DNA of 64,000 bases from Heterodera schachtii. Taxonomy: Eukaryota; Nematoda; Chromadorea; Rhabditida; Heteroderidae. The notes under the pieces were generated by a model. It was given only the letters and a program-made list of their open reading frames with translations, was not told the origin of the DNA and made no database searches. The stretch's first letter is position 1. Each line of letters begins with the position of its first letter. Location of the stretch: assembly GCA_023374025.1 (NCBI GenBank), contig SIJG01000104.1, forward strand, positions 19,485 to 83,484, read 5' to 3'. This document shows, in pieces, positions 37,401 through 48,190 of this stretch. Position numbers and translations under genes: made by a program.

Positions 37401-37765
37401 AGCAGAAATTGCTCAATTGGGTCATTGGCTTCGTCGTCGAAGGAATGAAAGTAGAAGCGCCGCTGATTGAATGTCGGAGCTCCATCTGGAGGCGGAGTGT
37501 TGTCGCCTGCTTCATTGACAAACGGAGGCGAAGACCATCGCCTCATCTGTTGACCTCGCACCATTCGACACAGACAAACACAATCAGGAGCTCTTCTTCC
37601 GAATCCATCGTTGACGCTGATTCCCGCTCGAAGACATGGCTCGCAGATGACTTCAGCAACGATGAGAAGCGGCACGTGCTTCTGAGCAATTTGGTTGTTC
37701 AATTGCAGGGGCCGCTCCTGGGACGTTTCTGCGTCGAAGAAGCAAACAATAACAGAGTACTTCAA
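34486..37765 (-). CDS. Protein-primed family-B DNA polymerase (pPolB), multi-exon, frameshifted
   Basis: Seven exons on the minus strand: 36,555-37,765; 36,169-36,503; 35,780-36,121; 35,508-35,737; 35,180-35,463; 34,855-35,137; 34,486-34,807. All six introns are 42-51 bp with GT...AG. Total is about 1,000 codons. Exonuclease motifs: ExoI FFDAET, ExoII HNGGKYDFH, ExoIII YCVNDV. Polymerase motifs: A (DIVSLYP, near 36,190), B (K...NSLWG..., split by the intron at 35,464-35,507), C (DTDS, split by the intron at 35,138-35,179). This set is typical of the DNA_pol_B_2 enzymes of Mavericks. Two oddities stand out. The first exon has no ATG: its open frame begins right after a stop, inside the repeated end sequence, so the N-terminal domain is missing or lies in an unseen exon. 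Relative to the duplicate at 38.7-40.0 kb there is one extra base at about 36,558-36,560, next to a donor, which puts the next exon out of frame. It is therefore probably inactive unless that base is a sequencing error. Confidence 0.85.
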
Positions 37766-37810
37766 TTATCGATTGATTTCCACCCCACACCTGTTGGCTT
37801 CTTTTGGAGC

Positions 37811-37906
37811 GAGAGAGTGCACCGTCTAACCTCTCCAGCGACGAGAGAGTGCACCGTCTAACCTCTCCAGCGACGAGAGAGTGCACCGTCTAACCTCTCT
37901 CACCAG
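37811..37906. repeat. 32-bp minisatellite, three copies (unit A)
   Basis: GAGAGAGTGCACCGTCTAAC recurs at 37,811, 37,843 and 37,875, just upstream of the polymerase exonuclease exon. Matching arrays lie at about 40,006-40,092 and, inverted, at about 42,088-42,184. One minus-strand frame through the array could feed into the polymerase frame as a first exon, but the intron required would be only about 31 bp. Confidence 0.85.
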
Positions 37907-37949
37907 CAGAGCCCGTGCCTATGGGCTGCTCGGTCCCGGTGATGGTCGA

Positions 37950-37996
37950 GATCTCGACCACCGAGATCTCGACACGAGATCTCGGTGGTCGAGATC
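37950..37996. repeat. Perfect 22-bp stem hairpin (unit A)
   Basis: GATCTCGACCACCGAGATCTCG is followed by the 3-base loop ACA and its exact reverse complement. The stem itself contains shorter palindromes (CGAGATCTCG). It is repeated in the other two end copies with single mismatches. A protein-binding or replication-associated structure is possible but not shown. Confidence 0.9.
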
Positions 37997-38043
37997 CCGG
38001 TCACTGTCCGGTGGTGCGCGAGAATTTAATCAGAAAATTTAAA

Positions 38044-38109
38044 AACTGAAGGGGACTCGAACCTGGTGAAGGCGAATCCTGACACGCTAACCATTCGGCC
38101 AACTAGTCG
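38044..38109 (-). ncRNA. tRNA-like Pol III unit (unit A)
   Basis: The minus strand has box A (TGGCCGAATGG), 27 bp later box B (GGTTCGAGTCC), and a T5 run 7 bp beyond box B. The spacing matches a tRNA gene. The cloverleaf is poor: T-, D- and acceptor stems are mostly unpaired, so this is a tRNA-derived transcription unit or pseudo-tRNA rather than a working tRNA. Identical copies lie in the other two element ends. Confidence 0.5.
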
Positions 38110-38519
38110 TTGGAAGAAAAAGGATTAAATGTTGTATTTGTGATGCTGAAAGGATGTGGGTGAAGGGGCCCGCTTGGGGAGGGGTGAAACTGTCCGCCCG
38201 CTCGGCGGGAGGGAGTCCGCAGCTGCGTTGAAGGAGGTCCGTCGGTGGAGCTGTCCGCCCGCTCGGCGGGAGGGAGTCCGCAGCTGCGTTGGAAGGGGTC
38301 CGTCAAAGGTTTTTTGTTTGGAGGAGGAGGGCCGTCGTTGGAGCTGCGCGCTTGCTCGGCAGGTGGGGGGTCCGCTCGGAAAGAGGGGGTCCGCAGCTGC
38401 GTTTGGAGGGAGTCGTCGAGGTTTTCGCTCGGCGGGAGGGGGGTCCGTCGAAGAGGGCGGTACGCACCTGGCCGCATTACATTGGCGTACGTATCGGTAC
38501 ATTTGGGTGGCGTGCGCGT

Positions 38520-38708
38520 TGATTGGGATGGCGTACGCTTGTAATACGGTGGTGTGCGCGTGCTAATACGGTACCATTGGCTGACGCATACTTCGTTTGG
38601 CGTACGCGTGGTAATACGGTGGCGTGCGCGTGCTGGTACGGTACCATTGGGTGACGCGTACGTCGTTTGGCGTACGCGTGGTAATACGGTGGCGTGCGCG
38701 TGCTGGTA
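38520..38708. repeat. 70-bp GC-rich minisatellite (unit A end)
   Basis: Repeats built from GTACGCGTGGTAATACGGTG and GTACCATTGGGTGACGCG; GTTTGGC recurs at 38,595 and 38,665. It is cut short at about 38,710 by the start of unit B. Longer versions occupy about 40,705-41,015 and, inverted, 41,165-41,475. Confidence 0.85.
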
Positions 38709-38724
38709 CGGTTTTTTTTTTAAA

Positions 38725-39960
38725 TTAAATATTTATTGATTGGAAAATACCGTGATAGAAACATCCCATCCATTCTATGGCTAACGGGCGAAGGGGCGGC
38801 TCCCGGCGCCAAAGGCCGTCAACACGATATCCAGAATCCTCGATGTGCGCCTCGCCCACTGACCAGTCAGCGCATTGCACCTGGGCTCCCTGGTTTTCCA
38901 ACTCAAAGAATCGGATGTAGCGTCGTGATTCGGCAGAAGCTCGTCGTCCACGGAGGTAACCACCTTCGGGTGAATGCACCAAACGGTTGGCGGGGAGGAA
39001 GCAGCGGCGGAGCGTGGCGAGCGCTAGGCCAGCGGCAGTGGAAGCGCAGAGAAACGGATCCAGGCCTTGGGTGTGTTCACCAATAAGCTGACGAAATCGA
39101 AGGACGGATTCACGGAGAATTGCCACATCATTGACGCAGTACAATATGAGCTGTTCCCGTAGTTGAAAATTGGCATCCGCGTTGTTGTCACCGTGCCATC
39201 GAAGAAATTTGGTGCGTTTTTCGACCTTCATCGTGTCGGGCGAATAGTGTTCGATTGCCGGAAGACCGTTGAGACGGTGCAGCAGATGTTGGCGCTGTAT
39301 GTAGAGGTACGGGAAGAAGGGCTTCACCGTTGCCAGATGTTGTGGCAGATCAAAACTTTTGACGAGTGCATCAAGCTCGCAGAAGAAGTAATTGATTGAA
39401 TCTTTAAATGTGATTCGACGTTGATTCATCCCACGCAGCTTCATGGAATAAATTTTGAGCCCAGTGGTGCACAGCTGCTTTGGTGGAATGCTGCGACGAT
39501 GAAGTGCCTCAAGTACGAGATGGAAATCGTACTTTCCACCATTGTGCGCGATGCAGACAGTGTGGGCCTTCTTTGGGCCGTGCTTCATCAAAAAGAGCAG
39601 AAATTGCTCAATAGGGTCATTGGCTTCGTTGTCAAAGGAATGAAAATAGAAGCGCCGCTGATTGAAGGTCGGAGCTCCATCTGGAGGCAAAGTGTTGTCG
39701 CCTGCTTCATTGGCAAACGGAGGTGAAGACCATCGCCTCATCTGTTGACCTCGAACCATTCGGCATAAACAAACACAATCTGGCGCTCTCCTTCCGAATC
39801 CATCGTTGACGCTGATTCCTGCTCGGATACATGGCTCACATATGATTTCGGCGACGATGAGAAGCGGCACGTGCTTCAGGGCAATTTGGTTGTTCAATTG
39901 CAGGGGCCGCTCCTGGGACGTTTCTGCGTCGAAGAAGCAAACAATAACAGAGTACTTCAA
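38725..39960 (-). pseudogene. Duplicated 5' fragment of the pPolB gene
   Basis: A 411-codon frame nearly identical to the first polymerase exon at 36,555-37,765, with the same ExoI, ExoII and ExoIII motifs. It has about a dozen substitutions, many conservative, which suggests time under selection or gene conversion. At its 3' end it lacks the extra base present in the other copy, so its donor is in the correct phase. However, the following exons are absent: the intron poly-T runs into a minisatellite. It therefore cannot make a whole polymerase from this position. Confidence 0.85.
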
Positions 39961-40005
39961 TTATCGATTGATTTCCACCCCACACCTGTTGGCTTCTTTT
40001 GGAGC

Positions 40006-40092
40006 GAGAGAGTGCACCGTCTAACCTCTCCAGCGACGAGAGAGTGCACCGTCTAACCTCTCCAGCGACGAGAGAGTGCACCGTCTAACCCG
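40006..40092. repeat. 32-bp minisatellite (unit B)
   Basis: Copy of the 37,811 array. The last unit is shortened (GTCTAACCCGCC). Confidence 0.85.
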
Positions 40093-40139
40093 CCAGCAGA
40101 GCCCGTGCCTATGGGCTGCTCGGTCCCGGTGATGGCCGA

Positions 40140-40186
40140 GATCTCGACCACCGAGATCTCGACACGAGATCTCGGCGGTCGAGATC
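40140..40186. repeat. 22-bp stem hairpin (unit B)
   Basis: Same structure as at 37,950, with one mismatch in the stem. Confidence 0.85.
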
Positions 40187-40228
40187 CCCGGTCGGGTGGT
40201 GCGCGAGAATTTAAGCAGAAAATTTAAA

Positions 40229-40294
40229 AACTGAAGGGGACTCGAACCTGGTGGAGGCGAATCCTGACACGCTAACCATTCGGCCAACTAGTCG
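40229..40294 (-). ncRNA. tRNA-like Pol III unit (unit B)
   Basis: Second copy of the box A/box B unit. It differs from unit A by one base between the boxes (GGTGGAGG for GGTGAAGG). Confidence 0.5.
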
Positions 40295-40704
40295 TTGGAA
40301 GAAAAAGGATTAAATGTTGTATTTGTGATGCTGAAAGGATGTGGGTGAAGGGGCCCGCTTGGGGAGGGGTGAAACTGTCCGCCCGCTCGGCGGGAGGGAG
40401 TCCGCAGCTGCGTTGAAGGAGGTCCGTCGGTGGAGCTGTCCGCCCGCTCGGCGGGAGGGAGTCCGCAGCTGCGTTGGAAGGGGTCCGTCAAAGGTTTTTT
40501 GTTTGGAGGAGGAGGGCCGTCGTTGGAGCTGCGCGCTTGCTCGGCCAGTGGGGGGTCCGCTCGGAAAGAGGGGGTCCGCAGCTGCGTTTGGAGGGAGTCG
40601 TCGAGGTTTTCGCTCGGCGGGAGGGGGGTCCGTCGAAGAGGGCGGTACGCACCTGGCCGCATTACATTGGCGTACGTATCGGTACATTTGGGTGGCGTGC
40701 GCGT

Positions 40705-41015
40705 TGATTGGGATGGCGTACGCTTGTAATACGGTGGTGTGCGCGTGCTAATACGGTACCATTGGCTGACGCATACTTCGTTTGGCGTACGCGTGGTAAT
40801 ACGGTGGCGTGCGCGTGCTGGTACGGTTCCATTGGGTTACGCGTACGTCGTTTGGCGTACGCATGGTAATACGGTGGCGTGCGCGTGCTGGTACGGTACC
40901 ATTGGGTGACGCGTACGTCGTTTGGCGTACGCGTGGTAATACGGTACCATTGGGTGACGCGTACGCATGGTAATACGGTGGCGTGCGCGTGCTGATACGG
41001 ACCATTGGGTGGCGT
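40705..41015. repeat. 70-bp GC-rich minisatellite (left palindrome arm)
   Basis: About four to five degenerate units, one of them shortened, adjoining the palindrome centre. Confidence 0.85.
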
Positions 41016-41076
41016 GCGTTATGATACTGTAAATGAGATTCTGCGTAAGATGCATCTGCCGTATGCATCGTACGCA

Positions 41077-41101
41077 TGTATGATACCGTACATAGCTTTT
41101 T
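41077..41101. other. Palindrome centre, 25-bp spacer
   Basis: A short unpaired segment (TGTATGATACCGTACATAGC then a T run) separates the two arms. It is itself partly self-complementary. If the arms are element termini, this marks a head-to-head junction of two ends. Confidence 0.85.
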
Positions 41102-41164
41102 GCGTACGATGCATACGGCAGATGCATCTTACGCAGAATCTCATTTACAGTATCATAACGCACG

Positions 41165-41475
41165 CCACCCAATGGTCCGTATCAGCACGCGCACGCCACC
41201 GTATTACCATGCGTACGCGTCACCCAATGGTACCGTATTACCACGCGTACGCCAAACGACGTACGCGTCACCCAATGGTACCGTACCAGCACGCGCACGC
41301 CACCGTATTACCATGCGTACGCCAAACGACGTACGCGTAACCCAATGGAACCGTACCAGCACGCGCACGCCACCGTATTACCACGCGTACGCCAAACGAA
41401 GTATGCGTCAGCCAATGGTACCGTATTAGCACGCGCACACCACCGTATTACAAGCGTACGCCATCCCAATCAACG
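41165..41475. repeat. 70-bp GC-rich minisatellite (right palindrome arm)
   Basis: Inverted copy of the 40,705-41,015 array with the same unit order. Confidence 0.85.
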
Positions 41476-41882
41476 CGCACGCCACCCAAATGTACCGATA
41501 CGTACGCCAATGTAATGCGGCCAGGTGCGTACCGCCCTCTTCGACGGACCCCCCTCCCGCCGAGCGAAAACCTCGACGACTCCCTCCAAACGCAGCTGCG
41601 GACCCCCTCTTTCCGAGCGGACCCCCCACCTGCCGAGCAAGCGCGCAGCTCCAACGACGGCCCTCCTCCTCCAAACAAAAAACCTTTGACGGACCCCTTC
41701 CAACGCAGCTGCGGACTCCCTCCCGCCGAGCGGGCGGACAGCTCCACCGACGGACCTCCTTCAACGCAGCTGCGGACTCCCTCCCGCCGAGCGGGCGGAC
41801 AGTTTCACCCCTCCCCAAGCGGGCCCCTTCACCCACATCCTTTCAGCATCACAAATACAACATTTAATCCTTTTTCTTCCAA

Positions 41883-41948
41883 CGACTAGTTGGCCGAATG
41901 GTTAGCGTGTCAGGATTCGCCTTCACCAGGTTCGAGTCCCCTTCAGTT
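41883..41948 (+). ncRNA. tRNA-like Pol III unit (inverted copy)
   Basis: Box A at 41,891-41,901, box B at 41,929-41,939, T5 at 41,947-41,951. It matches the unit A copy and reads from the palindrome centre outward. Confidence 0.5.
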
Positions 41949-41995
41949 TTTAAATTTTCTGATTAAATTCTCGCGCACCACCGGACAGTGACCGG

Positions 41996-42042
41996 GATCT
42001 CGACCACCGAGATCTCGTGTCGAGATCTCGGTGGTCGAAATC
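41996..42042. repeat. 22-bp stem hairpin (inverted copy)
   Basis: Same hairpin with loop TGT and a single mismatch near the base of the stem. Confidence 0.85.
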
Positions 42043-42087
42043 TCGACCATCACCGGGACCAAGCAGCCCATAGGCACGGGCTCTGCT

Positions 42088-42184
42088 GGTGAGAGAGGTT
42101 AGACGGTGCACTCTCTCGTCGCTGGAGAGGTTTGACGGTGCACTCTCTCGTCGCTGGAGAGGTTAGACGGTGCACTCTCTCGCT
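42088..42184. repeat. 32-bp minisatellite (inverted copy)
   Basis: Three inverted units of the array seen at 37,811. One unit carries GTTTGACGG in place of GTTAGACGG. Confidence 0.85.
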
Positions 42185-45100
42185 CCAAAAGAAGCCAACA
42201 GGTGTGGGGTGGAAATCAATCGATAATTGAAGTACTCTGTTATTGTAGTGGTCACCAATATTAACCTTGGTTAAACACACTAAACCACAATTATTTAAAT
42301 TAATGCTATTTCATAAGCATTCCATTTGAATATTTGTTGATAAAAAAATTATTTTTATGCAACCTTTTTTATCGCTGTGTATCTCAATCTGAATATCCCA
42401 AATTATGATTTTAATTTTTACAACATTTTTCGCTTTTTGAAACCTTGTCAACATTTATTTGTTTTTTAATTATTAGTTAAATATTTCAAAAATTATATAT
42501 AAATTAATTTCTTTTAAAATTAGAATTTTTAGTTCGCAATAATGAATAGATTTTTATTAAATATAATAAAAAAAATTTTATTCATTGAAGAAATATAAAA
42601 ATATTGTAATTATTGGTGAATCAAATAATAAAAAATAAAATTTAAATAAAATCACAAGATCTAAGTGACATAGTGAATGTTTTTTTTGTTTCATCTGTAA
42701 CATTTAATTTATTAAAAAAGTATTTAACACCTGAATAATAAAATATAAAAATGTATATATAAACTTACCGCTAATTAAAGGTAAAATAATTTGTAAAAAT
42801 ATTTAAGAAATAGGAAAATTAATTTAACGGCACAAAACCCGATAACGTTATCAAAAATTGCGATCTTTTCAATTAAAGTTTCGGATTATTAAGCAAAGAA
42901 TAAATAATATAGATATCAAAAGTATGTTAAACAATTAGATAAAAAAATAAAAATTTTTTTGAAATAAAAAATTTCTTAAAAATAAAAAAAATTGTTTATG
43001 CATTACATCAATCTCATTCAATACAAAGAGAAAACAATCACTCATGTTGTTGAATATTACGTAGGGTGCAATTTTACAACACTTGAATGCTTGGAATTGC
43101 TGGCAAATGATGCAAAACACCGAATTCCACTTAATCTTGCTTTTTGAAATTTACGTCCATTAATTAGAACATTTTCTTTGCGAAAATTGTTATGAATATT
43201 TCAACGAAAAAAATAAATTAAAAAACTAGTTCAAAAATAAAACAAATTATTTCCTTTAAGACAATGTTTAGATAAACTATAAAAAAGCCAAAAAAAGTAT
43301 TTAATATGAACATGCTAATTTAATAAGAAATATCCATATCTTCAAGTCATATATAAAAATATTTTTTATTTATGCAGAGGCCAAAACAAAGTTATTAATA
43401 ATAAAATAAATAAATTTTTAAAAATTAAAACATATTTTAGTATAATATTATTTTTTAAATAATTACGTTCTTTTTTCCTTTTTATTTTCTCGAGGCCGAT
43501 GCTCATTTGCCATACCACATACATATACAAGAGTAAATTAATATGATAAAGTTTTTATAAAATAAACTATTTATCATTAAAAATTAAATAAATATTTAGG
43601 TTAAAATATTAAAGAAAATTTATTTGCAAACAGAGACAGATAAATAAAAAAGAATAAATAAATGAATATATTTTAAATAATAATTACGTATTCTTTTTCT
43701 ATTAGAAATTTTTTAAATTCATTTAATAAATTATGAGAAGCCCCATAATTTATTAACAAAAAGTAAAATATAATTTACCGATGAATTAAAATAAATAATA
43801 ATATTTTGCATTAAAAGTTGAAATAGTCTTACAATTGAATCCAAAAATTAAAAATCTGGCATTAGCTCAAGCTAAATTAAAAAAAACCATGAATAAAAAT
43901 TACAACCAAAAAATAATATTATACAAGATCAACTTGCCAAACAATGTGCGAGGCGATGTCAAAATTATTTCACAAAATTTTGTGCAATTAACATGAGATA
44001 ATATTAATATGCACTAAAAATTTTTTAAATTCATAAGACAATGTCAAGCATCGAAGAAAAACGCTCAATAATATTCAAGTTTGAATAAATATTTGTTTAA
44101 AGCTAAATATTTAACTAAAGTAAATTTTTAATATGCTATTATAAATTTTTTTAATTAATAAAAATTCTTTAATTAACTCTTTACCAAAAACTATATATTT
44201 ATTAATTCAAAAAAAAAAAATCAATTTTGCAGGTTAGAACAAAATTAATTGCAAAAACATTGATATAGAAAAATTGAAATAAGATAACAAATTGCAAATA
44301 AATTTAAGTAATTTATTTAATATGATAAAATATGATCACAGATAACGAACGACCTTAATAAAAAATTTATAATGAACATTATTAAAAATATATGAATGAA
44401 TAAATTTCATTACGCGATCCAATTACGCACGACAGATTGCATGGAAAAAGCTTGTCATAATTTTAATTTGTAAGAAAATAAAGAAAAACGATATTTGAAG
44501 ATGATATTAAATTAATAGAAGAGAATAAAATAACATTGTTCACAATGTTGCTCTTTCATAGTATGCTTTTTCAATTTTTGATACCGAATACAAATTAAAA
44601 TTAAATTATTTAGAACTCTAATCAGGGTAAAAATAAAAGCATCACCTATAAATTTGAAAAATATAAATTCAAGTTCAATGAAAAAAATCAAAATGGTATT
44701 TTAAATAATAATTTAATAAAAAAATAATAATATTTTTAATCAGAGTTTAGGTTTATTCATAAAAGGTTTTTGAATTTAATACACTCAATATTAATTGGAT
44801 TAATTTAATTTTACTGTTTTTGTATTTAATACACTCAATATTAATTGGATTAATTTGTTTTACTTTTTCATTTAAAGTTTTACCAAAATATAATAAAATT
44901 CTACTTAGTTTATAATTGGATATTTTAATAAACTGACAAAAAAAATTGATTATATAAGCATCAAAAATATTTAATATGAAGCATATCGAAACCAGTTATT
45001 TTATTTAGTCAAACTTAATGTGTTATTTGAATTGAAAGAAATTCTGTTATTAAAAAGAATTTAAAAAATTTAGACTATTAATTAAATGCATATTATTAAA

Positions 45101-48100
45101 AAACAATTTTGATATATTATTATACAGCTAAAACTTGCAATCTAAAAAAGCAAAACCAAAATAAAAAGCGAAAGCGAAAAGGCGAAAGCGAAATGCCTAA
45201 AAAAAGCGAAAAAGCGAAAAGGCGAAAGGCGAAAAGGCGAAATTTTTTCCAACAATTAGATGAATTTAAAAGACTAAAAAATTCACCTTTTATTGTTCTT
45301 AACTGTTTTTATTTGCTTTTATTTTTATTTCTTTTTATCGTAGGTTTTTGTATAGAACTGTCCATCCTTTATCCGTGTATTTAACAATTTTTTCGCTATA
45401 TGATCCTTTATAGTTTTGAGAAGATAAAAAACAATTCCAAAATCACTCATATCACAGCAAATATATTATTAATAAAACGTTTTTATTCCGGAGAAAAAAT
45501 AATTTCAATAAGAAAATTTAACTAAACCAGTTAACAGAGTTAAATTATCTGAGCAAATTGCCAAATATTTAATTAAAATATTTATTTTTTTTTGCAATAA
45601 TAATAATAATAATTTTTAAAGGCCAATTACTTTCCTAAGCCAATGCCAATGACTCTTGACTAATATCTAAACCAATTAAATTGGAAAATAAAATTATCAT
45701 GAAGAAAGAAAAAATTCATGCTTAAAACAAAAGGGACGCGATTTTTGGTTATAAAAAATCTCTAATAAGTTAAAATAGATAGTAAAAATGCCAAAAAATT
45801 ATAAATATTGAAGAAAAGCCCGAAATAAAATACTCATCCCTTTGTCGGTTAAAATAAATTTTATGTTAAGCTATTGATTAAATTACAAATATTAAAATTA
45901 GAATTTATGTTGCAAAAATTATCTAGAAGATCATTTAAAATACTTTAAAAATAAAACCTTTACAAAACAATATCACACATGTCAGCTTCAAAAAACTAAT
46001 TCAATAATATTTTGTTCTGTCAATATTTTTTATTAACGAAATACCATTATAAATGTTTTAATAAATTTTTTCAGGTAAAATTTATAATAAAAAACTTTTC
46101 TAATAATAAACGACATTCATCAATCATGCAAAAAGAAATTGGTAGTCCTCAAGATATGAATGCAAAAAATGAATAAAATTATTAATAAAAAACTTTTCTA
46201 CTAACAACAAATACATTCAATTATGCAAAAAGAAATTGCCAGACTCAAGATATGGCAAAAAATCAACTTAAATTTAAAAAAATATTTCAAGAATTTACTT
46301 ATAAATTATTTTCAAAGTATATAAAAATGTAAAATTGTGACTAGGTTTAATCATCATAATTTCTTAAATAATACAACATTAATTCTAGAAATACCCGTTA
46401 AAAATATTATGGAAAAAAATTATCAAATAATTTTAAATTGATAAAACTAATTAATAAATATAGGTAGAAAATTTGATAAAATTATGGAAAATTTAGTGAA
46501 CTTTTCGTTTTGAGACTTTTTAAAAACCATAATTATTAAATGATTTTAAAACATAATGCCATTTTATCAAGATTAATCATAAAATTTAACAGATTCTACG
46601 TTTTTCCCCAAAAGCACTATGTTAAAAATTACACATAAATAACAATTAAAAAAGATTATTCTTGTTTATGTTCCTAATTACAACTTTTTTATAATTTTAT
46701 TTAATATAAGTTTAAAAATATTTAATATCAAATCCCTTTTCATCATATAAAATAATAATTTTTATTAATTGAATAATAAAGTTTAAACAAATTAAGATAA
46801 AGAAATTAATATTTGGTAAATATATAAAAAATATAAGAATAGAATAGATCTAGTAAATGTAGTTTTATAAATATTTTTAAAAGTTTGAAATAACACAGAG
46901 TATTTAAACAATAGTAAAGTGATTGAAAACAAAATTTATAAATTATAATATAGTTGAATGATGTAAGCAAAATTGTATACTTAGAAGGCTAAAATAAAGA
47001 GATTTTTAGACTAATGCATAATATAATAAAAAAAGCAAATAATGATCTTAATGATAACGAAATTTTTGAAAAATATTATAACCTGATACATAACTTTTTA
47101 CAAAAATTACCTTATAATTTTAATTCTAAGATTAATTAATTGTATTAATAGTTTAAAAAAAGTTTGAAGCAAATGAACCTTAAGTCTGTATATTCAGCCA
47201 TCCATAAATTATAGACATCTAATACTATATATAAGTATAAATATGCATTTTTAAATATTGTATCTGTTTAAAATGAAAACAATTAACAAATTAAATTAGT
47301 ACTGAAAAAGTTAAATATGTTTTAAATGTTGATAATTATCGAATAATTTTTTTTTAATTCATCATTAAATATCGAATTGCGAAACACATGAAAAATTTAA
47401 AATATCAGAAAATTAAAAATAAGTTCAAATTACTTCTTATAAAAAACGCAGGAATTAAAGAGGATGACTGATCTTGAATTTACCTGTACGAATTTTAGGC
47501 AATAATAATATTTAAAACTTTATAATATACTTTTTTCATTAATGCATGTGCTAATTCAAATATAATTTTCTTACTATTAGTATAAATCATTATTTTAAAT
47601 ACACATAAATAAAATTTTATAAATTAAATAATAGTAAAGATTAGTTATAAATAAAACAATTTAATCAAAAATTGTCATAAAAACGAAAAATTAATAAAGA
47701 AAACACTATAAAAAATAAAGACCATCCGTTGTATGCTTGAGTTTACATCAAAATATTCATAAATATATTCATTAATAAAAATTTAAAAGCAAAAAATTAA
47801 AACGCATTTAATTTAATCAGACTTTTTGAAACCAATACAGTTTCTACTTAAAGATTAAAAAAATGCCCTTTTTTATACTTATTAAAAAATTAATATAATA
47901 CAAATATATTTACTAAAAATTTATTATTTAATATCTAAAACATCAAATTCCATAATTAAAAATAAAAAAAATGATTAGAACATTTCCATATAACTTTTTA
48001 ACGAAAAAGGTACCCTATAATAATTTTCATTCAAAATGAATTAAAAACAACAAATAAATATTAGGTTAGAATTAAAACTAAATTACAAATTTAATAATGC

Positions 48101-48190
48101 AAACTAATTTATAAATAAATAGATAATTTTATTAAAAATATTAAATAGAAAAATTAAAAAATTTGAAATAACATAATATATTATTTCAAG

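Larger units (their letters stand above)
36515..38710. repeat. Tandem unit A: polymerase 5' half plus element end
   Basis: About 2.2 kb, from the poly-T/ATTTATTGATTGG segment in the polymerase intron to the GC-rich 70-bp minisatellite. It is followed head to tail by unit B (offset 2,185-2,196 bp). The junction at about 38,710 fuses the minisatellite directly to the intron poly-T. Coding parts of A and B differ at a few per cent of sites, while the non-coding ends are nearly identical. Confidence 0.9.
38711..40895. repeat. Tandem unit B: second copy of polymerase 5' half and element end
   Basis: A direct repeat of unit A. It contains a polymerase fragment, 32-bp minisatellite, hairpin, tRNA-like unit and 70-bp minisatellite in the same order. 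The left side joins the minisatellite of A. The right side runs into the central palindrome. Confidence 0.9.
39942..41076. repeat. Left arm of a 1.1-kb inverted repeat (element end)
   Basis: Runs from CAATAACAGAGTACTTCAAT to GTATGCATCGTACGCA and pairs with 41,102-42,245. It overlaps the end of unit B. The innermost 90 bp (CTGCGTAAGATGCATCTGCC...) are perfectly paired. Small indels occur around the hairpin and the 32-bp array. Confidence 0.92.
32531..42245. mobile_element. Rearranged Maverick/Polinton-type virus-like element
   Basis: A GC-rich block of 9.7 kb in AT-rich surroundings. It contains a packaging-type ATPase and a protein-primed family-B polymerase with short introns. Between them lie two divergently transcribed extra genes, PAZ and TBP-like. 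The right side consists of complex terminal-repeat sequence present in two direct copies and one inverted copy. ATPase plus pPolB is the Maverick/Polinton and adintovirus signature (established knowledge). Integrase, capsid proteins and maturation protease are absent from the window and the ATPase is cut, so the left part of the element is missing. No 6-bp target duplication could be assigned. Confidence 0.85.
41102..42245. repeat. Right arm of the inverted repeat (third, inverted element end)
   Basis: The reverse complement of the element end. Details such as ACTGTCCGGTGGT and CTCTCACCAGCAGAG match unit A better than the physically paired unit B, so this arm was not made by a simple recent fold-back of B. 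The arm stops abruptly at CTGTTATTG, a few codons inside the polymerase exon, and AT-rich DNA follows. Confidence 0.92.

Noticed and set aside
38103..38566. Overlapping 77-136-codon open frames on both strands in the element ends (repeated at 40.3-40.7 and 41.4-41.9 kb)
   Set aside because: They arise from GC-rich internal repeats with few stops, are open in several frames at once, and show no domain.
40700..41480. Telomere or chromosome-end hairpin
   Set aside because: The 70-bp units do not resemble known telomere repeats and the sequence continues on both sides; it fits a virus-like element terminus better.
45109..45384. 91-codon frame with a Lys/Arg-rich half
   Set aside because: Driven by a low-complexity GCGAAA repeat; no conserved feature seen.
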